Part shown: piece after piece, positions 44,465 to 53,009 of the stretch
Numbering within the stretch: the stretch's first letter is position 1
How the letters are laid out: the number at the start of each line of letters is the position of its first letter
Assembly: GCA_014802445.1 (NCBI GenBank)
Contig: JAAVCF010000002.1
Span: forward strand, 119,559 to 183,558
Length of the DNA: 64,000 nt
Direction: 5' to 3'
Source of the DNA: Bacteroides sp.
GTDB taxonomy: Bacteria > Bacteroidota > Bacteroidia > Bacteroidales > Muribaculaceae
Program-made: the position numbers and the translations under genes
The notes under the pieces: model-generated
Seen by the model: the letters and a program-made list of their open reading frames with translations, nothing else
Database searches by the model: none
What the model was told of the DNA's origin: nothing

Positions 44465-44523
44465 TGATTAAAGATTTTGTTTAGATGATAATCAAGGGGT
44501 TGAGCCCACGTTGTTAAATCAAA

Positions 44524-45027
44524 TCAGGATTGGCGAGTGTAGGTGAAGTGTGTTCCTTCATCATCCTCTGCTTCAAAAGTGTCGGTGATGGGACTTTTGA
44601 ACCGCATACCTTCAGAGTAGTTATCTTTCTTAAGATCTTCCAGAAAGTCATTCTTGAACTCTTCTTTGTCCTCCGAGTCAAGCAATGCATTGTTGAAAGA
44701 GAATGTTATGGAATTTTTGTCGATGTCCTGATACAGGATCTCTTTAGTAGCCACCCACGTACCTGAGTATGTGACGGTGCAAAGACGCGCATTGATAGGG
44801 TAGCCTGCTCTCATGGTGACTTCTGTATGAAACTGATGGTCAGACAGTGTGTAAGTTTCCAAACTTGTTGCAACCATTGAAATGCCACTTTCAGTCATTG
44901 AGAGGCTGGTTTTCCATACGCCTTCCAGAGCGGCCTCCGTTTCGGGGTCGCCATTGACGCAAGAGGTTGAAAGCTGTGCCATGATGCCAAGCATTATAGC
45001 GCATAGAATTTTAACTGTTCGTTTCAT
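44524..45027 (-). CDS. Putative lipoprotein, lipocalin-like in layout
   Basis: 167 residues from the ATG at 45027 (MKRTVKILCAIMLG); an ATG 63 bases further upstream is less likely because the signal peptide starts here. Lipobox STSC (Cys at about 23). Then come LEGVWKTSLSMTESG and VTYSGTWVATKEIL, short beta-strand pairs of the kind seen in small lipocalin-like Bacteroidales lipoproteins (a GxW start). Function unknown. Probably the first gene of the leftward island operon. Confidence 0.65.
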   Translation of the reverse strand: MKRTVKILCAIMLGIMAQLSTSCVNGDPETEAALEGVWKTSLSMTESGISMVATSLETYTLSDHQFHTEVTMRAGYPINARLCTVTYSGTWVATKEILYQDIDKNSITFSFNNALLDSEDKEEFKNDFLEDLKKDNYSEGMRFKSPITDTFEAEDDEGTHFTYTRQS

Positions 45028-45306
45028 GGTTGTTGATTTATATATCAATTTGTTAAGGGTGCAATATACGAAGCAGCGATGGTCCGACATCTATTCATAT
45101 CGATCGTTGAGGCTCTCGCATTGCCTTGAAGTCCGAAAAGAACAGAGCGGTCCACCACTGCCATGAGTGATGAATCATCGCTGCTGTGATTTGCGGCTTC
45201 ATTTGGAATTTGCGAGATTTCAACGAAGCAAACCAGTGCAGGTCAGAAACAGTATGTCGTTATATCAGCAAGATTTTTACATTGCGTGACTATATTTTAG
45301 TTTTCG

Positions 45307-45314
45307 CAAAATTA
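45307..45314 (-). promoter_or_regulatory. -7 box, probable promoter of the leftward lipoprotein - membrane protein operon
   Basis: Leftward TAATTTTG. If used, the leader to the start at 45027 is about 270 bases long. No clear -33 element. Confidence 0.45.
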
Positions 45315-45469
45315 TAAATATTTGCCGAATATAGCGTCATAGGTCCGCTCTTTTTCTGTATGCAAAAATAGAGTGTTAACATTTAACCGAAAGCTGGGCA
45401 GCCGGTTCATTATGGTTCAAATTATTATTTATTAACAACCTGACAGAGTGTGAATTCGGATTTCAGGTT

Positions 45470-45477
45470 TACTTTTG
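45470..45477 (+). promoter_or_regulatory. -7 box of the gene at 45499
   Basis: Rightward TACTTTTG, fitting TAnnTTTG; the ATG follows 21 bases after the box, so the leader is very short. Confidence 0.55.
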
Positions 45478-45498
45478 CTGACAATTAATTGATTAACT

Positions 45499-46098
45499 AT
45501 GCAGACCGACTATCAGAACTTAGACCTTCTGAAGGAAGCCGTGGAGCGAAAGTTTGGAAGCACTCCCAACTCCCCCACCGACTTTGTGAGCCTCTCCACC
45601 GACATTCAGACAGCAACAACAAAGAGTCTGGGCATTTCAACCCTCAAAAGAGTGTGGGGCTACGTAAAGTCGTCACACGCTCCCACCTACACCACCCTCT
45701 CGGTTCTGGCCCGATATGCAGGCTTCCGCGATTGGTATGCATTCTGCGCCCAATGCGGCGGTAATGAAGAATCCGGATTCTCGGAGGATAGCGTCATTGT
45801 GTCGGCCGATCTGGAGTGCGGAGCCATAGTCAGGGCGGAATGGGGCGGTGAGAAATGGTGCACCTTGAGAAAGACGGAGCATCCAACGCGGTTTGTAATA
45901 GTTGATGCTCACAATATTAAACTGCGTGCCGGCGATGCAGGCACGGTCAACACTCTTTCCATAGCTGACAAATTCGTGATGACGGATTGTGAGCGTGGCG
46001 GCGTGAGGATGGGCACCTACATCGGAGCCAAAAGTGAGGGCATCACATCCATCAAACACATCTCTGCCGCCAATCCGGAAGCTGACTCGCCACGTTGA
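45499..46098 (+). CDS. Protein with Bacteroidota-type putative DNA-binding N-terminal domain
   Basis: 199 residues, no signal peptide. The first 75 residues follow a pattern I know from many Bacteroidota proteins: a helix, then LSTDIQTATTKSLGISTLKRVWGY, then a short loop and TLSVLARYAGFRDWYAFC. It looks like a winged or helix-turn-helix-like module (ISTLKRVWG as recognition helix), but this is inference. The C-terminal part (about 95-180) is beta-rich (CGAIVRAEWGGEKWCTLRKTEHPTRF) and unassigned. It lies at the edge of the kinase island, next to the long divergent region, and could be a regulator of it. Confidence 0.6.
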   Translation: MQTDYQNLDLLKEAVERKFGSTPNSPTDFVSLSTDIQTATTKSLGISTLKRVWGYVKSSHAPTYTTLSVLARYAGFRDWYAFCAQCGGNEESGFSEDSVIVSADLECGAIVRAEWGGEKWCTLRKTEHPTRFVIVDAHNIKLRAGDAGTVNTLSIADKFVMTDCERGGVRMGTYIGAKSEGITSIKHISAANPEADSPR

Positions 46099-46146
46099 GG
46101 CCTCATTGGCCCGGACCGTTATTGGGGTGGCGGGGCTGGCGGCGGG

Positions 46147-46177
46147 TTGGACGAAGGAAATTTTTTTGCTACTTTTG
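46147..46177 (+). promoter_or_regulatory. Promoter of the mtnN-luxS operon
   Basis: TTG -33 element (46147-46149), a 20-base spacer, and TACTTTTG (46170-46177). Leader about 15 bases. Confidence 0.75.
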
Positions 46178-46198
46178 CATTGAAATACATTCTTTGTC

Positions 46199-46891
46199 AT
46201 GAAAATCGGAATCATCGTGGCAATGGGCAAAGAGCTTGCCCTGCTGCTCCCCCTGCTTGAGAATCCCGCCGACCTTCAGATAGGGCCGCGGACGTTTCAC
46301 ACCGGCCAAGTGTGTGGCCATGACATTGTGGCCATGCAGTGTGGCATCGGCAAGGTCAATGCGGCCTTGAGCACACAGGCGCTGATTGACAACTTCAGTC
46401 CGGAGCTGATAATCAACACAGGAGTGGCCGGCGGCACAGGCTACGGAGCGGGAGTGCTCGATGTGGTGGTTGGTGACCGCGTGGCTTACCACGATGTGTG
46501 GTGCGGCCCTGACACCGACCCCGGTCAGGCGGCAGGCTGCCCCATGTTCTTTGAGAGCGCCCGCGAGGTTGCCGAGCTGCCCTGCCTCAACGAGGATGCC
46601 CCCGCCAATATGCGCCACGGGCTTATCTGCTCGGGCGACATCTTCGTGTCGAAAGCCGAGGAGGTGGACCGCATTCTCGACCTCTTCCCCGAGGCTGAGG
46701 CCGTTGACATGGAGAGCGCAGCCATAGCTCAGACCTGCTATCTTAACAAGGTGCCCTTCTTTGCGCTGCGAGTGGTGAGTGACACCCCCGGAGCCGATGA
46801 CAATATCAGTCAGTATGAAAACTTCTGGGACGATGCACCGCGTTCCACCTTCACCGTCATGAGCAACATCCTCAGAGAGCTGCCCCTATGA
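46199..46891 (+). CDS. mtnN: 5'-methylthioadenosine/S-adenosylhomocysteine nucleosidase
   Basis: Cleaves adenine from SAH and MTA, removing inhibitors of methyl transfer. 230 residues. N-terminal KIGIIVAMGKELALLLPLL, NTGVAGGTG, GDIFVSK, and the purine and ribose site VDMESAAIAQTCY, with the C-terminal VVSDTPGADD holding the catalytic Asp. Overlaps luxS by four bases; its product S-ribosylhomocysteine is the LuxS substrate. Confidence 0.95.
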   Translation: MKIGIIVAMGKELALLLPLLENPADLQIGPRTFHTGQVCGHDIVAMQCGIGKVNAALSTQALIDNFSPELIINTGVAGGTGYGAGVLDVVVGDRVAYHDVWCGPDTDPGQAAGCPMFFESAREVAELPCLNEDAPANMRHGLICSGDIFVSKAEEVDRILDLFPEAEAVDMESAAIAQTCYLNKVPFFALRVVSDTPGADDNISQYENFWDDAPRSTFTVMSNILRELPL

Positions 46892-47370
46892 AGAAGATTC
46901 CCTCATTCACCATTGACCACACACGGCTTGAGCCGGGCGTGTATGTGTCACGCCGCGACGTGACCCCCGCGGGCGACGTGCTGACCACCTTCGACGTCAG
47001 GATGACGCGCCCCAACCGCGAGGCCGCTCTGACCCCCAAAGCGCTTCATGCCATGGAGCACCTTGCGGCCACCTTCCTGCGCAACGACGAGGAGTGGAGC
47101 ACGAGGATAGTCTACTGGGGGCCTATGGGCTGCTGCACGGGCAATTATCTCATTGTGCAGGGCGAAGTGTCGCCCCGCCAGATTGTTGACCTCCTGCGCC
47201 GCACCATGACCTTCATAGCCGGGTTTGAGGGCGAGGTGCCCGGCGCCACGCCCCGCGACTGTGGCAACTACTCATTCATGGACCTTGCGGAAGCCCGCGC
47301 CGCCGCATCACGCTTCATCGACGTACTTGACCACGCCACTGACCAAAATTTCAGTTACCCCGCAGAGTGA
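46888..47370 (+). CDS. luxS: S-ribosylhomocysteine lyase (AI-2 synthase)
   Basis: Splits S-ribosylhomocysteine into homocysteine and DPD, the precursor of autoinducer AI-2. 160 residues, standard length. Metal site H54-x-x-E57-H58 and C125 (RDCGNYSF). The catalytic Cys is in GPMGCCTGNY, where C82 matches the known active Cys and C83 takes the place of the Arg of the usual GCRTG. ATG overlaps the mtnN stop, so the two enzymes of the pathway are translationally coupled. Confidence 0.96.
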   Translation: MKKIPSFTIDHTRLEPGVYVSRRDVTPAGDVLTTFDVRMTRPNREAALTPKALHAMEHLAATFLRNDEEWSTRIVYWGPMGCCTGNYLIVQGEVSPRQIVDLLRRTMTFIAGFEGEVPGATPRDCGNYSFMDLAEARAAASRFIDVLDHATDQNFSYPAE

Positions 47371-48038
47371 AGGACCTGAAAGCCGTTAAAGGCACATATT
47401 ACATCAACCGACTCATTGCCGAAGGCGAACACGAACACCAGGACTTCAAATTTGCCATCTCCGACGCCCGCAAGATTGCCCGCTCCATCTCAGCCTTCGC
47501 CAATAATGGCGGAGGCCGACTGCTGATAGGGGTGAAGGACAACGGCGCGATAGCCGGAGTGCGCAACGAAGAGGACATCTACGTTGTAGAACAAGCGGCG
47601 CAGATGTATTGCCGCCCCGAGCAGCACATTGAGGTGACCGCCTTCAGGGTTGAAGGGGGCGCCGTGGTGTTTCGCGTCGACATAGCCCGCTCCGAAGTGC
47701 GCCCCGTGGAGGTCAAGGAGGAGAAGGGCCGCTGGAAAGCCTACTTCCGTGTGGCCGACGAAAACATAGCCGCACCGGAGTTTATGACCCGCTCATGGCG
47801 CCGCCGTTGCGTCGACACCCCCCTGGTTATGAGCATAAGCGGAGCCGAGAGCCTGCTCCTGGAAGCCCTTGAGGCCAACGGGCCGATGACTCCCGAAGAG
47901 CTGTCGCGCCACGGGCGCCTTACCCGCGAGGCCACCCTGGAGCTGATAGCGCGCCTACACGCCCTTGACCTCATTGACTTCACCTACTCAGCCTCCGGCT
48001 TCAGAATCGTTGCCGCCGAGGCTCCTGACGAACCCTGA
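47367..48038 (+). CDS. AlbA_2 / Schlafen-type putative DNA-binding protein
   Basis: 223 residues with a GTG start overlapping the luxS stop. The N-terminal 120 residues have the AlbA_2 (divergent AAA-4, Schlafen-like) pattern: EHQDFKFAISDARKIARSIS, FANNGGGRLLIGVKDNG and FYR-type strands near FRVADENIAAP. The C-terminus (about 155-215) looks like a winged helix (LEALEANGPMTPEELSRHGRL). It may be a transcription regulator. Position in the luxS transcript suggests it is made together with AI-2 enzymes, but its targets are unknown. Confidence 0.75.
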   Translation: MKDLKAVKGTYYINRLIAEGEHEHQDFKFAISDARKIARSISAFANNGGGRLLIGVKDNGAIAGVRNEEDIYVVEQAAQMYCRPEQHIEVTAFRVEGGAVVFRVDIARSEVRPVEVKEEKGRWKAYFRVADENIAAPEFMTRSWRRRCVDTPLVMSISGAESLLLEALEANGPMTPEELSRHGRLTREATLELIARLHALDLIDFTYSASGFRIVAAEAPDEP

Positions 48039-48062
48039 CATCTTAACCACTGACACACAGCC

Positions 48063-49640
48063 ATGCGTTATCTCCCCGTCCTCACGGCAGCCATCATCCT
48101 GAGCAGTTGCGGCCATCGAAGCTCCGGCAGCTCGGACAGCATGACCGACAGCGTGGCTGACCAAACGCTCGCGGAAATCCCTGAGCCAATAGTGAGCGAG
48201 CTGCCTGACACACCTCAACCCACAGCTGCCGACGTGACCTTCCGCGTCATCGTGAAGGACTCGACGGTAAGCGCCGAGGTGGACCCTGCGAGCGACCTCT
48301 ACTCCACCGCTCCCGGAGCGCTCACATTCCGCGGCAACCTGCGCCGGGATGCCGACTTTGGCGGACGCGTGAAAGGGCGCCCGGAGAAGATAGTGACCGA
48401 ATGGGTGTTTGAGACCGCCACAGACGACCGCGACACTGACTACGGCCGCTGGGGAGGCGGAACGGGCTGGACCGGACAGCCACTGTATGTGGAATGGCCC
48501 GCAGAGCTCCTGGAGCGCTTCAAGCAAGCAGGGGTGATGAGCAGCGAAGCATCGCCCCGCGAGATAATCGTTGGCTCACTCGCCTCAGAGGTCTACTTCA
48601 TTGACTACGAGACCGGAAAGGCATCGCGCCGACCCCTCCCCACCACCAATCCCATAAAGGGAACGGTGTCACTTGACCCCACGCTTAACGGCAACCTCTA
48701 CGTGGGTCAGGGAGTGCCTGCCGAGCAACCCTTCGGCGCCATGACCTTCAGCCTGCAGACCCACACGCTGACCTCCATGTTTGACCGCGACCCGGGAGCC
48801 GAACGCGGCTGGGGAGCCTATGACTCCTCGGCCATCAGAACAGGCCGGTTCCTGTTTCGCCCCGGAGAGAACGGCACCCTCTACAAATGGCTCGTGGAGC
48901 CTGACTGCACCACCCGCCTCCACAGCCTGCTGCGCTACCGTGTGGGCGGCTCAGCGCCCGGCATGGAAGCCTCGATGTCCGTGTACAGAAACTACGGTTA
49001 CGTGGCCGACAACCACGGCAACATACTCTGCATCAATCTCTCAACTCTCCGCCCGATATGGCACTATGCAACCGGCGACGACAGCGACGCCACGCCCGTG
49101 GTGACCGAGGAGGACGGGCGCGCCTACGTGTATGTGTGCTCCGAGATTGACCGCCAGGGGGAAGGCACGGCGCTGTTCGCCAAACTCGATGCCCTGACGG
49201 GCAAGCCCGTGTGGGAACGCCGCATCGAGGGGCAGCGCGCCGATGTGGACGAGAAGCATTTTGACGGCGGCTTCTATGCCTCACCCCTCCCCGGGCAGGG
49301 CAACGCCTCAGGCCTGATATTCGCCAACTGCGTGCTCAACACCGACGGCCGCAACGGTCAGCTCATGGCCTTTGACCGCGCTACGGGCGCCACCCGCTGG
49401 GCCACGCCACTGAGCTACTACTCATGGTCATCGCCCGTGGGCTTCCTCAATGAGGACAACGAGATGTTTATCCTCACCGGCGACTGCGCCGGCAACCTCT
49501 ACATTGTTGACGCCGCCACAGGCCGTATCATCACCCGCCGAAGGGTGGGCAACAACTTCGAGTCATCACCCGTGGTGACAGGCAACACGGCCGTTGTGGG
49601 CTCACGCGGTCAGACAATCTACAAAGTATCACTCCAATGA
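48063..49640 (+). CDS. PQQ-like beta-propeller lipoprotein
   Basis: 525 residues; signal peptide with lipobox LSSC (Cys at about 17). The main part is a PQQ/quinoprotein-like propeller with repeated blade-end patterns such as VYFIDYETGKASR, ILCINLSTLRPIWHY, LMAFDRATGATRWATPL and LYIVDAATGRIITRR. The PQQ-binding residues of the dehydrogenases were not seen, so a binding or scaffold role is more likely than enzyme activity. It overlaps the next gene by four bases. Confidence 0.8.
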   Translation: MRYLPVLTAAIILSSCGHRSSGSSDSMTDSVADQTLAEIPEPIVSELPDTPQPTAADVTFRVIVKDSTVSAEVDPASDLYSTAPGALTFRGNLRRDADFGGRVKGRPEKIVTEWVFETATDDRDTDYGRWGGGTGWTGQPLYVEWPAELLERFKQAGVMSSEASPREIIVGSLASEVYFIDYETGKASRRPLPTTNPIKGTVSLDPTLNGNLYVGQGVPAEQPFGAMTFSLQTHTLTSMFDRDPGAERGWGAYDSSAIRTGRFLFRPGENGTLYKWLVEPDCTTRLHSLLRYRVGGSAPGMEASMSVYRNYGYVADNHGNILCINLSTLRPIWHYATGDDSDATPVVTEEDGRAYVYVCSEIDRQGEGTALFAKLDALTGKPVWERRIEGQRADVDEKHFDGGFYASPLPGQGNASGLIFANCVLNTDGRNGQLMAFDRATGATRWATPLSYYSWSSPVGFLNEDNEMFILTGDCAGNLYIVDAATGRIITRRRVGNNFESSPVVTGNTAVVGSRGQTIYKVSLQ

Positions 49641-50524
49641 AACTCCGACTGATTCATATACTCACCGCACTCACCCTGAGCGCACCCGCATGGGCCCAAA
49701 GCCTAACGGCCCACCGCGGCGATGTGCCCGGCAGCTACAACTATTGGCTCTACAACCCTGACAACGACCTTGACAGCGAGGAGGAGCCGAAGCCGGTGGT
49801 GGTGTTTCTCCACGGCGCGAGCCTCTGCGGCAACGACCTCAACCGCGTGAAGCGCTACGGCACCATCGACGCCATTGAGAAAGGCCACAACATCGACGCC
49901 TACGTCATTGCCCCTCAGAATCCCGGCGGGGCATGGAAGCCCGAAAAAGTGATGAAAATCATCGACGCAGTGGGCGAGAATCACAACATTGACTATGACC
50001 GCATCTATGTGATAGGGATGAGTCTGGGCGGCTACGGAGCCATCGACATGGCTGCCACCTACCCTGACGAGATAGCCGCGGCAATGGCATTCTGCGGCGG
50101 CGGTTCGGTTAGGGACCTCTCGGGGCTCAAGGATGTGCCTCTGTGGATTATCCACGGCACCGGCGACCGAGCCGTGAGCGTGAGTCAGAGTGACCGTGTG
50201 GTGGAAGCCGTGAAAGCCACCGGCGAGACCACCCGCCTTAATTACGACCGCATACCCGGCATGAACCACTCCGCGCCCGCGCGATTCTTCTACCTCCGCG
50301 AGAGCTACGACTGGCTCTTTAACCACAGCCTCAAAGATGAGGACCGCCCTGCAGCCGAGACCTTTGACATCACCGGCTCGCTGAAAAAGAGCGCCTACAC
50401 CAACAGCAGCCGCAAGAAGAGCTCAAAGAAGAAATCGGGCACCAAGCGGCGCACATCATCGCGCCAAGAAGAAGCGCAAGTGAAAGAGCGTCAGAAGCTG
50501 CGCAGCGCGTTCCAGAGACGATGA
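49637..50524 (+). CDS. Secreted alpha/beta hydrolase (esterase-like) with basic C-terminal tail
   Basis: 295 residues. Signal peptide about 1-20 (ending APAWAQ). Alpha/beta-hydrolase with HG motif (VVVFLHGAS), nucleophile Ser in GMSLGGYGA, Asp in HGTGDRAVSV and His in GMNHSAP, as in feruloyl esterase/LpqC-type and BAAT-type carboxylesterases. After residue about 250 the sequence turns into a Lys/Arg/Ser-rich tail (RKKSSKKKSGTKRRTSS) unlike the rest. Its 3' end overlaps the convergent maf gene by 34 bases. Substrate unknown. Confidence 0.78.
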   Translation: MKLRLIHILTALTLSAPAWAQSLTAHRGDVPGSYNYWLYNPDNDLDSEEEPKPVVVFLHGASLCGNDLNRVKRYGTIDAIEKGHNIDAYVIAPQNPGGAWKPEKVMKIIDAVGENHNIDYDRIYVIGMSLGGYGAIDMAATYPDEIAAAMAFCGGGSVRDLSGLKDVPLWIIHGTGDRAVSVSQSDRVVEAVKATGETTRLNYDRIPGMNHSAPARFFYLRESYDWLFNHSLKDEDRPAAETFDITGSLKKSAYTNSSRKKSSKKKSGTKRRTSSRQEEAQVKERQKLRSAFQRR

Positions 50525-51078
50525 ACGGGCAGCCCCATGACATTGTAGAAACTACCCTCAATCCCCTTGATGCCGATGGCACCAATCCATTCCTGGATGC
50601 CGTAGGCCCCAGCCTTGTCGAGCGGGCGGAAACGGCTCACATAGAACGCAATCTCCTCAGCTGTAAGAGGCGCGAAGTCAACCGCCGTGTCCACGCTGAA
50701 ACTCTCCATGCGGTCAAGCGTGGAAAGCGTCACACCGGTCACAACCGTGTGGCGCCTGCCTGACAGTCGGCCGAGCATTGCGGCGGCATCCGCCTCGTCG
50801 TGCGGCTTGCCTATGACATCATCGTCGATAATCACCACCGTGTCGGCGGTGATAAACAAATCGTCAGGAGTCATAATGCTGCGATAGCCCTCGGCCTTCA
50901 GGCGCGAGAGAAACAGAGGCACCTCCTCGGCGGGAAGCGAATCAGGATAAACCTCATTGACCTCCACTGACGGAGCAACGGCGAAATCAATGCCTAACAG
51001 GCCCATGAGCTCGCGGCGGCGCGGCGAAGCGCTGGCCAGCGATATTTTCTTGTCACGAAGATTGGGAAGGAGTTCCAT
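50491..51078 (-). CDS. maf: Maf-like nucleotide pyrophosphatase
   Basis: House-cleaning nucleoside triphosphate pyrophosphatase acting on modified or non-canonical dNTPs. 195 residues: N-terminal SLASASPRRRELMGLLG, the KAxxV-like segment LKAEGYRSIMTPDDLFITADTV is partly diverged, and GRRHTVVTGVTL and AYGIQEWIGAIGIKGIEGSFYNVMGLP are typical. Last gene of the leftward run nitroreductase-DUF2520-kdsC-maf. Convergent overlap of 34 bases with the hydrolase gene. Confidence 0.93.
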   Translation of the reverse strand: MELLPNLRDKKISLASASPRRRELMGLLGIDFAVAPSVEVNEVYPDSLPAEEVPLFLSRLKAEGYRSIMTPDDLFITADTVVIIDDDVIGKPHDEADAAAMLGRLSGRRHTVVTGVTLSTLDRMESFSVDTAVDFAPLTAEEIAFYVSRFRPLDKAGAYGIQEWIGAIGIKGIEGSFYNVMGLPVHRLWNALRSF

Positions 51079-51103
51079 AGTGCGTTAAGTGAAAGCGGGT
51101 TAA

Positions 51104-51622
51104 TCACCAGCCGAAGGCCTCTACATTATTCATCCACAAGCCCTTGGCTTTCATGACCTGTTCCAGGACATCGCGCCCCACACCGTAACCGCCCACGATG
51201 GGCGACACATAGCGCGCCGCCTGACGAATCTCAAGGGCCGCATCGGCCGGCGCCACGGAGAGATCCACGGCCTGCATGCAAGGGAGGTCAGGGATATCAT
51301 CGCCCAAATATGCCACCTCATAAGGCTCAAGATGATGGAGCTCCATCCATTGATGAAGGATGGGGAGCTTGGAGGAAGCGCGGAGGTAGATGTCAGACAC
51401 CCCCAGAGCGCGATAGCGCACGGCTATGGCCTCAGAATCGGCCCCGGTGATGATGGCCAGCTTGAGACCTCGCTTTACGGCGAGCTGCATGGCATAGCCG
51501 TCCTTGATGTTGACCATGCGTGAGGGCATGCCGTCAGGCCCCAGAGGGATGGTTGACGGCGACAACACACCGTCAACATCGAAAGCCACGGCGCGGATGA
51601 GCTTCAAATCATAAGAAATCAT
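51104..51622 (-). CDS. KdsC-type HAD phosphatase (3-deoxy-D-manno-octulosonate 8-phosphate phosphatase)
   Basis: 172 residues from the ATG at 51622 (MISYDLKLIRAVAFDVDGVL); the frame extends to 51772 but inside the upstream gene. HAD motifs: DVDGVLS (nucleophile Asp), IITGAD (motif II) and YLGDDIPDLPCM (motif IV). C0-type HAD without a cap domain, as in KdsC tetramers. KdsC releases Kdo for lipopolysaccharide; the SIS isomerase at 38.4 kb would supply the same pathway. Overlaps the DUF2520 gene by 14 bases. Confidence 0.88.
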   Translation of the reverse strand: MISYDLKLIRAVAFDVDGVLSPSTIPLGPDGMPSRMVNIKDGYAMQLAVKRGLKLAIITGADSEAIAVRYRALGVSDIYLRASSKLPILHQWMELHHLEPYEVAYLGDDIPDLPCMQAVDLSVAPADAALEIRQAARYVSPIVGGYGVGRDVLEQVMKAKGLWMNNVEAFGW

Positions 51623-52409
51623 AGCGGGAGATGATTGACTGTGAGAGCAAACGATAGATTTCGGCATTGGCAGGCGAGAGCATGGCCTGATGAGCCTCCA
51701 TGACGGAGCGGTCGCCACGCCGCGCGGGGCCGGTCTGCCCGTCGGATGGATTATCGTCGGCCGCCTTTTCAAGAGTCTCCTTCAGCAGAGGGACGAGCAC
51801 GTCAAACGACAGGTCGTCGGCCGTGAGGAGATCATCGGCGATGGCCCACAGATGGTTGGCGAAATTACAGGCGAACACGGCGGCCACGTGGAGGCGGCGG
51901 CGGCGCTCGCTGTCAGCCTCGTGAACAGTGTCTGACAGGCTGTCGGCAAGACGGCGCAGAGTCACCATAGCCTCCTCGGTGCTTGCCTCGATGAAGATGG
52001 GCACACGGGCCATGCGCACCTCGCGGCTGCGACTGAAAGTCTGCAACGGATAGAGCACACCGTAGCGCGGCCCCAGCGGAGCCAGAACGGAGGCAGGGAG
52101 CGAGCCCGAGGTGTGGAGCCAAAGGGTGTCAGAGCGCGGGGTGAGCGACGCCACAAGCTGCGCCACGGCATCGTCAGTGACAGAGATGATTACGATGTCT
52201 GCGTCAGGCATCATATCCTCCACTCGGTCAATGGCCTCGGCAACAGCGAGCTTACCGGCAAGAGCCTCGGCATGCGCCAGGTGAGGGCTGTAAATCTGAC
52301 GGACACTGTAGCCCACGGTGTCGTCAAGGGCGCGGGCCAGCGAAGTGGCCACGCCCCCTGAACCGAGAATCACCACAGAGGTGTCAAGACCTAAATCATT
52401 CAGCATCAT
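51609..52409 (-). CDS. Rossmann-like and DUF2520 domain protein
   Basis: 266 residues. N-terminal Rossmann domain with VVILGSGGVATSLARAL (about 12-28), then a DUF2520 C-terminal helical domain with AVFACNFANHLWAIADDLL. The layout matches oxidoreductase-like proteins next to KdsC in Bacteroidales; substrate unknown. The stop of the nitroreductase gene overlaps its start by 14 bases, and it in turn overlaps kdsC by 14 bases. Confidence 0.87.
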   Translation of the reverse strand: MMLNDLGLDTSVVILGSGGVATSLARALDDTVGYSVRQIYSPHLAHAEALAGKLAVAEAIDRVEDMMPDADIVIISVTDDAVAQLVASLTPRSDTLWLHTSGSLPASVLAPLGPRYGVLYPLQTFSRSREVRMARVPIFIEASTEEAMVTLRRLADSLSDTVHEADSERRRRLHVAAVFACNFANHLWAIADDLLTADDLSFDVLVPLLKETLEKAADDNPSDGQTGPARRGDRSVMEAHQAMLSPANAEIYRLLSQSIISRYDFL

Positions 52410-52941
52410 CTTGGCGGAATGAGCCTACATGAACCTTCTCCCAAAGGAGCTTGTCAGGGTCAACGGGCTTGCGCTGTTCATTGATGTGGCCGAAGGTGAC
52501 GGCACACATGGGGTTAAGATTGTCAGGGATTCCGAGGAGAGCTCTGACGGCTTCCTCCGAGGGGGTGCCGTCGGCAGTCATGCGGCCGCGAAACTCCACC
52601 CAGCAAGAGCCGAGGCCAAGCGCGGCGGCCTGCAGCTGCATATAGCTTGCGGCCACGGAGCCGTCCTCAATCCAGGCTTCCGACTTCTCGGGGTCCATGG
52701 CCACAACCACTGCGAGAACGCAGTTTTTGAGAGGCACGGTGCCGCCCATCTTGCAGTCGGCCAGACCGAGAAGCGTGTTCTTGTCCTCCACCACCACAAA
52801 CTGCCAGGCGCGGCTGCTCTTGGAGCATGGCGACAGGAGTGCGGCTTCAAGGATGAGCTTCACTTCATCAGCGGTGAGAGGTTGGTCAGTGTATTTACGG
52901 ATTGAATGACGCTCAATGAGCATCTGGTGGAAATCTTTCAT
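52396..52941 (-). CDS. Nitroreductase family protein
   Basis: FMN-dependent NAD(P)H oxidoreductase, 181 residues. N-terminal ERHSIRKYTDQPLTADEVK (FMN phosphate contacts), AALLSPCSKSSRAWQFVVV, a middle helix AASYMQLQAAALGLGSCWVE, and the C-terminal FGHIN. Substrate unknown. First gene of the run leading to kdsC and maf. Confidence 0.92.
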   Translation of the reverse strand: MKDFHQMLIERHSIRKYTDQPLTADEVKLILEAALLSPCSKSSRAWQFVVVEDKNTLLGLADCKMGGTVPLKNCVLAVVVAMDPEKSEAWIEDGSVAASYMQLQAAALGLGSCWVEFRGRMTADGTPSEEAVRALLGIPDNLNPMCAVTFGHINEQRKPVDPDKLLWEKVHVGSFRQDDAE

Positions 52942-53009
52942 AGAGGTATTGACTTTAAGAGTATCAAACTAATAACCCCCGGGCGCCTGAAAAAGTTCCG
53001 GCCTGAAAA

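Larger units (their letters stand above)
45028..45498. other. Divergent intergenic region, 471 bases
   Basis: It holds a leftward -7 box (45307-45314) and a rightward one (45470-45477). A 10-base inverted pair, AGCAGCGATG (45072-45081) and CATCGCTGCT (45176-45185), lies about 95 bases apart in the long leftward leader. No coding sequence or RNA gene recognised. Confidence 0.6.

Noticed and set aside
45072-45185. Inverted pair AGCAGCGATG / CATCGCTGCT as insertion-sequence ends
   Set aside because: Only about 95 bases apart, no transposase and no target-site duplication seen; may be chance.
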